In this document: one piece after another, positions 12,976 through 12,991 of the stretch
How positions within the stretch are numbered: the first letter of the stretch is position 1
How the letters are laid out: each line of letters starts with the position of its first letter
Assembly: GCA_003157595.1 (NCBI GenBank)
Contig: PMKB01000069.1
Location: 1 to 12,991, forward strand
Reading direction: 5' to 3'
DNA length: 12,991 nt
Source of the DNA: Solirubrobacterales bacterium
GTDB lineage: Bacteria > Actinomycetota > Thermoleophilia > Solirubrobacterales > Solirubrobacteraceae
Position numbers and translations under genes: made by a program
Notes under the pieces: generated by a model
What the model was told of the DNA's origin: nothing
The model's input: the letters and a program-made list of their open reading frames with translations, nothing else
Database searches by the model: none

Positions 12976-12991
12976 CGAACCGGACGCCGCG

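Noticed and set aside
1..12991. A mobile or defence island
   Set aside because: GC content and codon use look even across the window, and no transposase, integrase, nuclease or toxin-antitoxin pair was recognised; the lone methyltransferase is not sufficient.

Overview
The window is a very GC-rich (clearly above 70% by eye), gene-dense bacterial chromosome segment. GTG starts are common, neighbouring genes overlap by GTGA or TGATG, third codon positions are strongly G/C, and several starts look leaderless. Together with a LytR_C protein, a VKOR plus membrane-anchored DsbA-like pair and a compact polysaccharide operon, this suggests a high-GC actinobacterium. Thermoleophilia (Solirubrobacterales/Conexibacter-like) is my best guess; it is inference, because no rRNA or marker gene is present. 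I see no tRNA, rRNA, CRISPR array, transposase or integrase. No stretch longer than about 160 bases lacks a gene.

Left block (1-4603, + strand) is a tightly coupled envelope-polysaccharide operon. It holds a membrane-anchored protein with a LytR_C domain (5' end outside the window), a small membrane-anchored protein with a FlgD-like Ig domain, a Wzy/O-antigen-ligase-like polymerase or ligase, and a Wzx-like flippase. Two glycosyltransferases follow: a GT2 rhamnosyltransferase-like enzyme on the minus strand (4644-5582) and a GT4 enzyme on the plus strand (5602-6699). Their start codons lie back to back with only 19 bases between them. The implied pathway is sugar addition by the GTs, flipping by Wzx, polymerisation or ligation by Wzy, and handling outside the membrane by the two anchored proteins.

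Middle block (6692-9364): a DsbA-like thioredoxin-fold protein and a VKOR-family protein, both on the minus strand, form a disulfide-forming pair. The DsbA gene overlaps the GT4 gene tail to tail by 8 bases. A divergent MFS transporter follows. The 157-base gap between VKOR and MFS holds a symmetric -10 element and two possible short upstream ORFs, each ending in a 4-base overlap with the gene it precedes.

Right block (9473-12936): a plus-strand operon of a class III alcohol (formaldehyde) dehydrogenase, a beta-class DNA methyltransferase (32-base overlap) and a LysE-family exporter (1-base overlap). It converges on a minus-strand aspartyl/asparaginyl beta-hydroxylase-family gene. The gap between them is an extremely C-rich repeat with G-quadruplex potential on the minus strand.

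The most notable non-coding pattern is that the first genes of several transcription units carry a TANNNT hexamer 7-8 bases before the start codon, as expected for leaderless mRNAs. In one case (the hydroxylase) the hexamer lies inside a perfect palindrome. I did not find a clearly new multi-gene defence or mobile system. The best leads are the composition of the envelope operon, the promoter architecture, and a possible frame change at a G7 run at the left edge.
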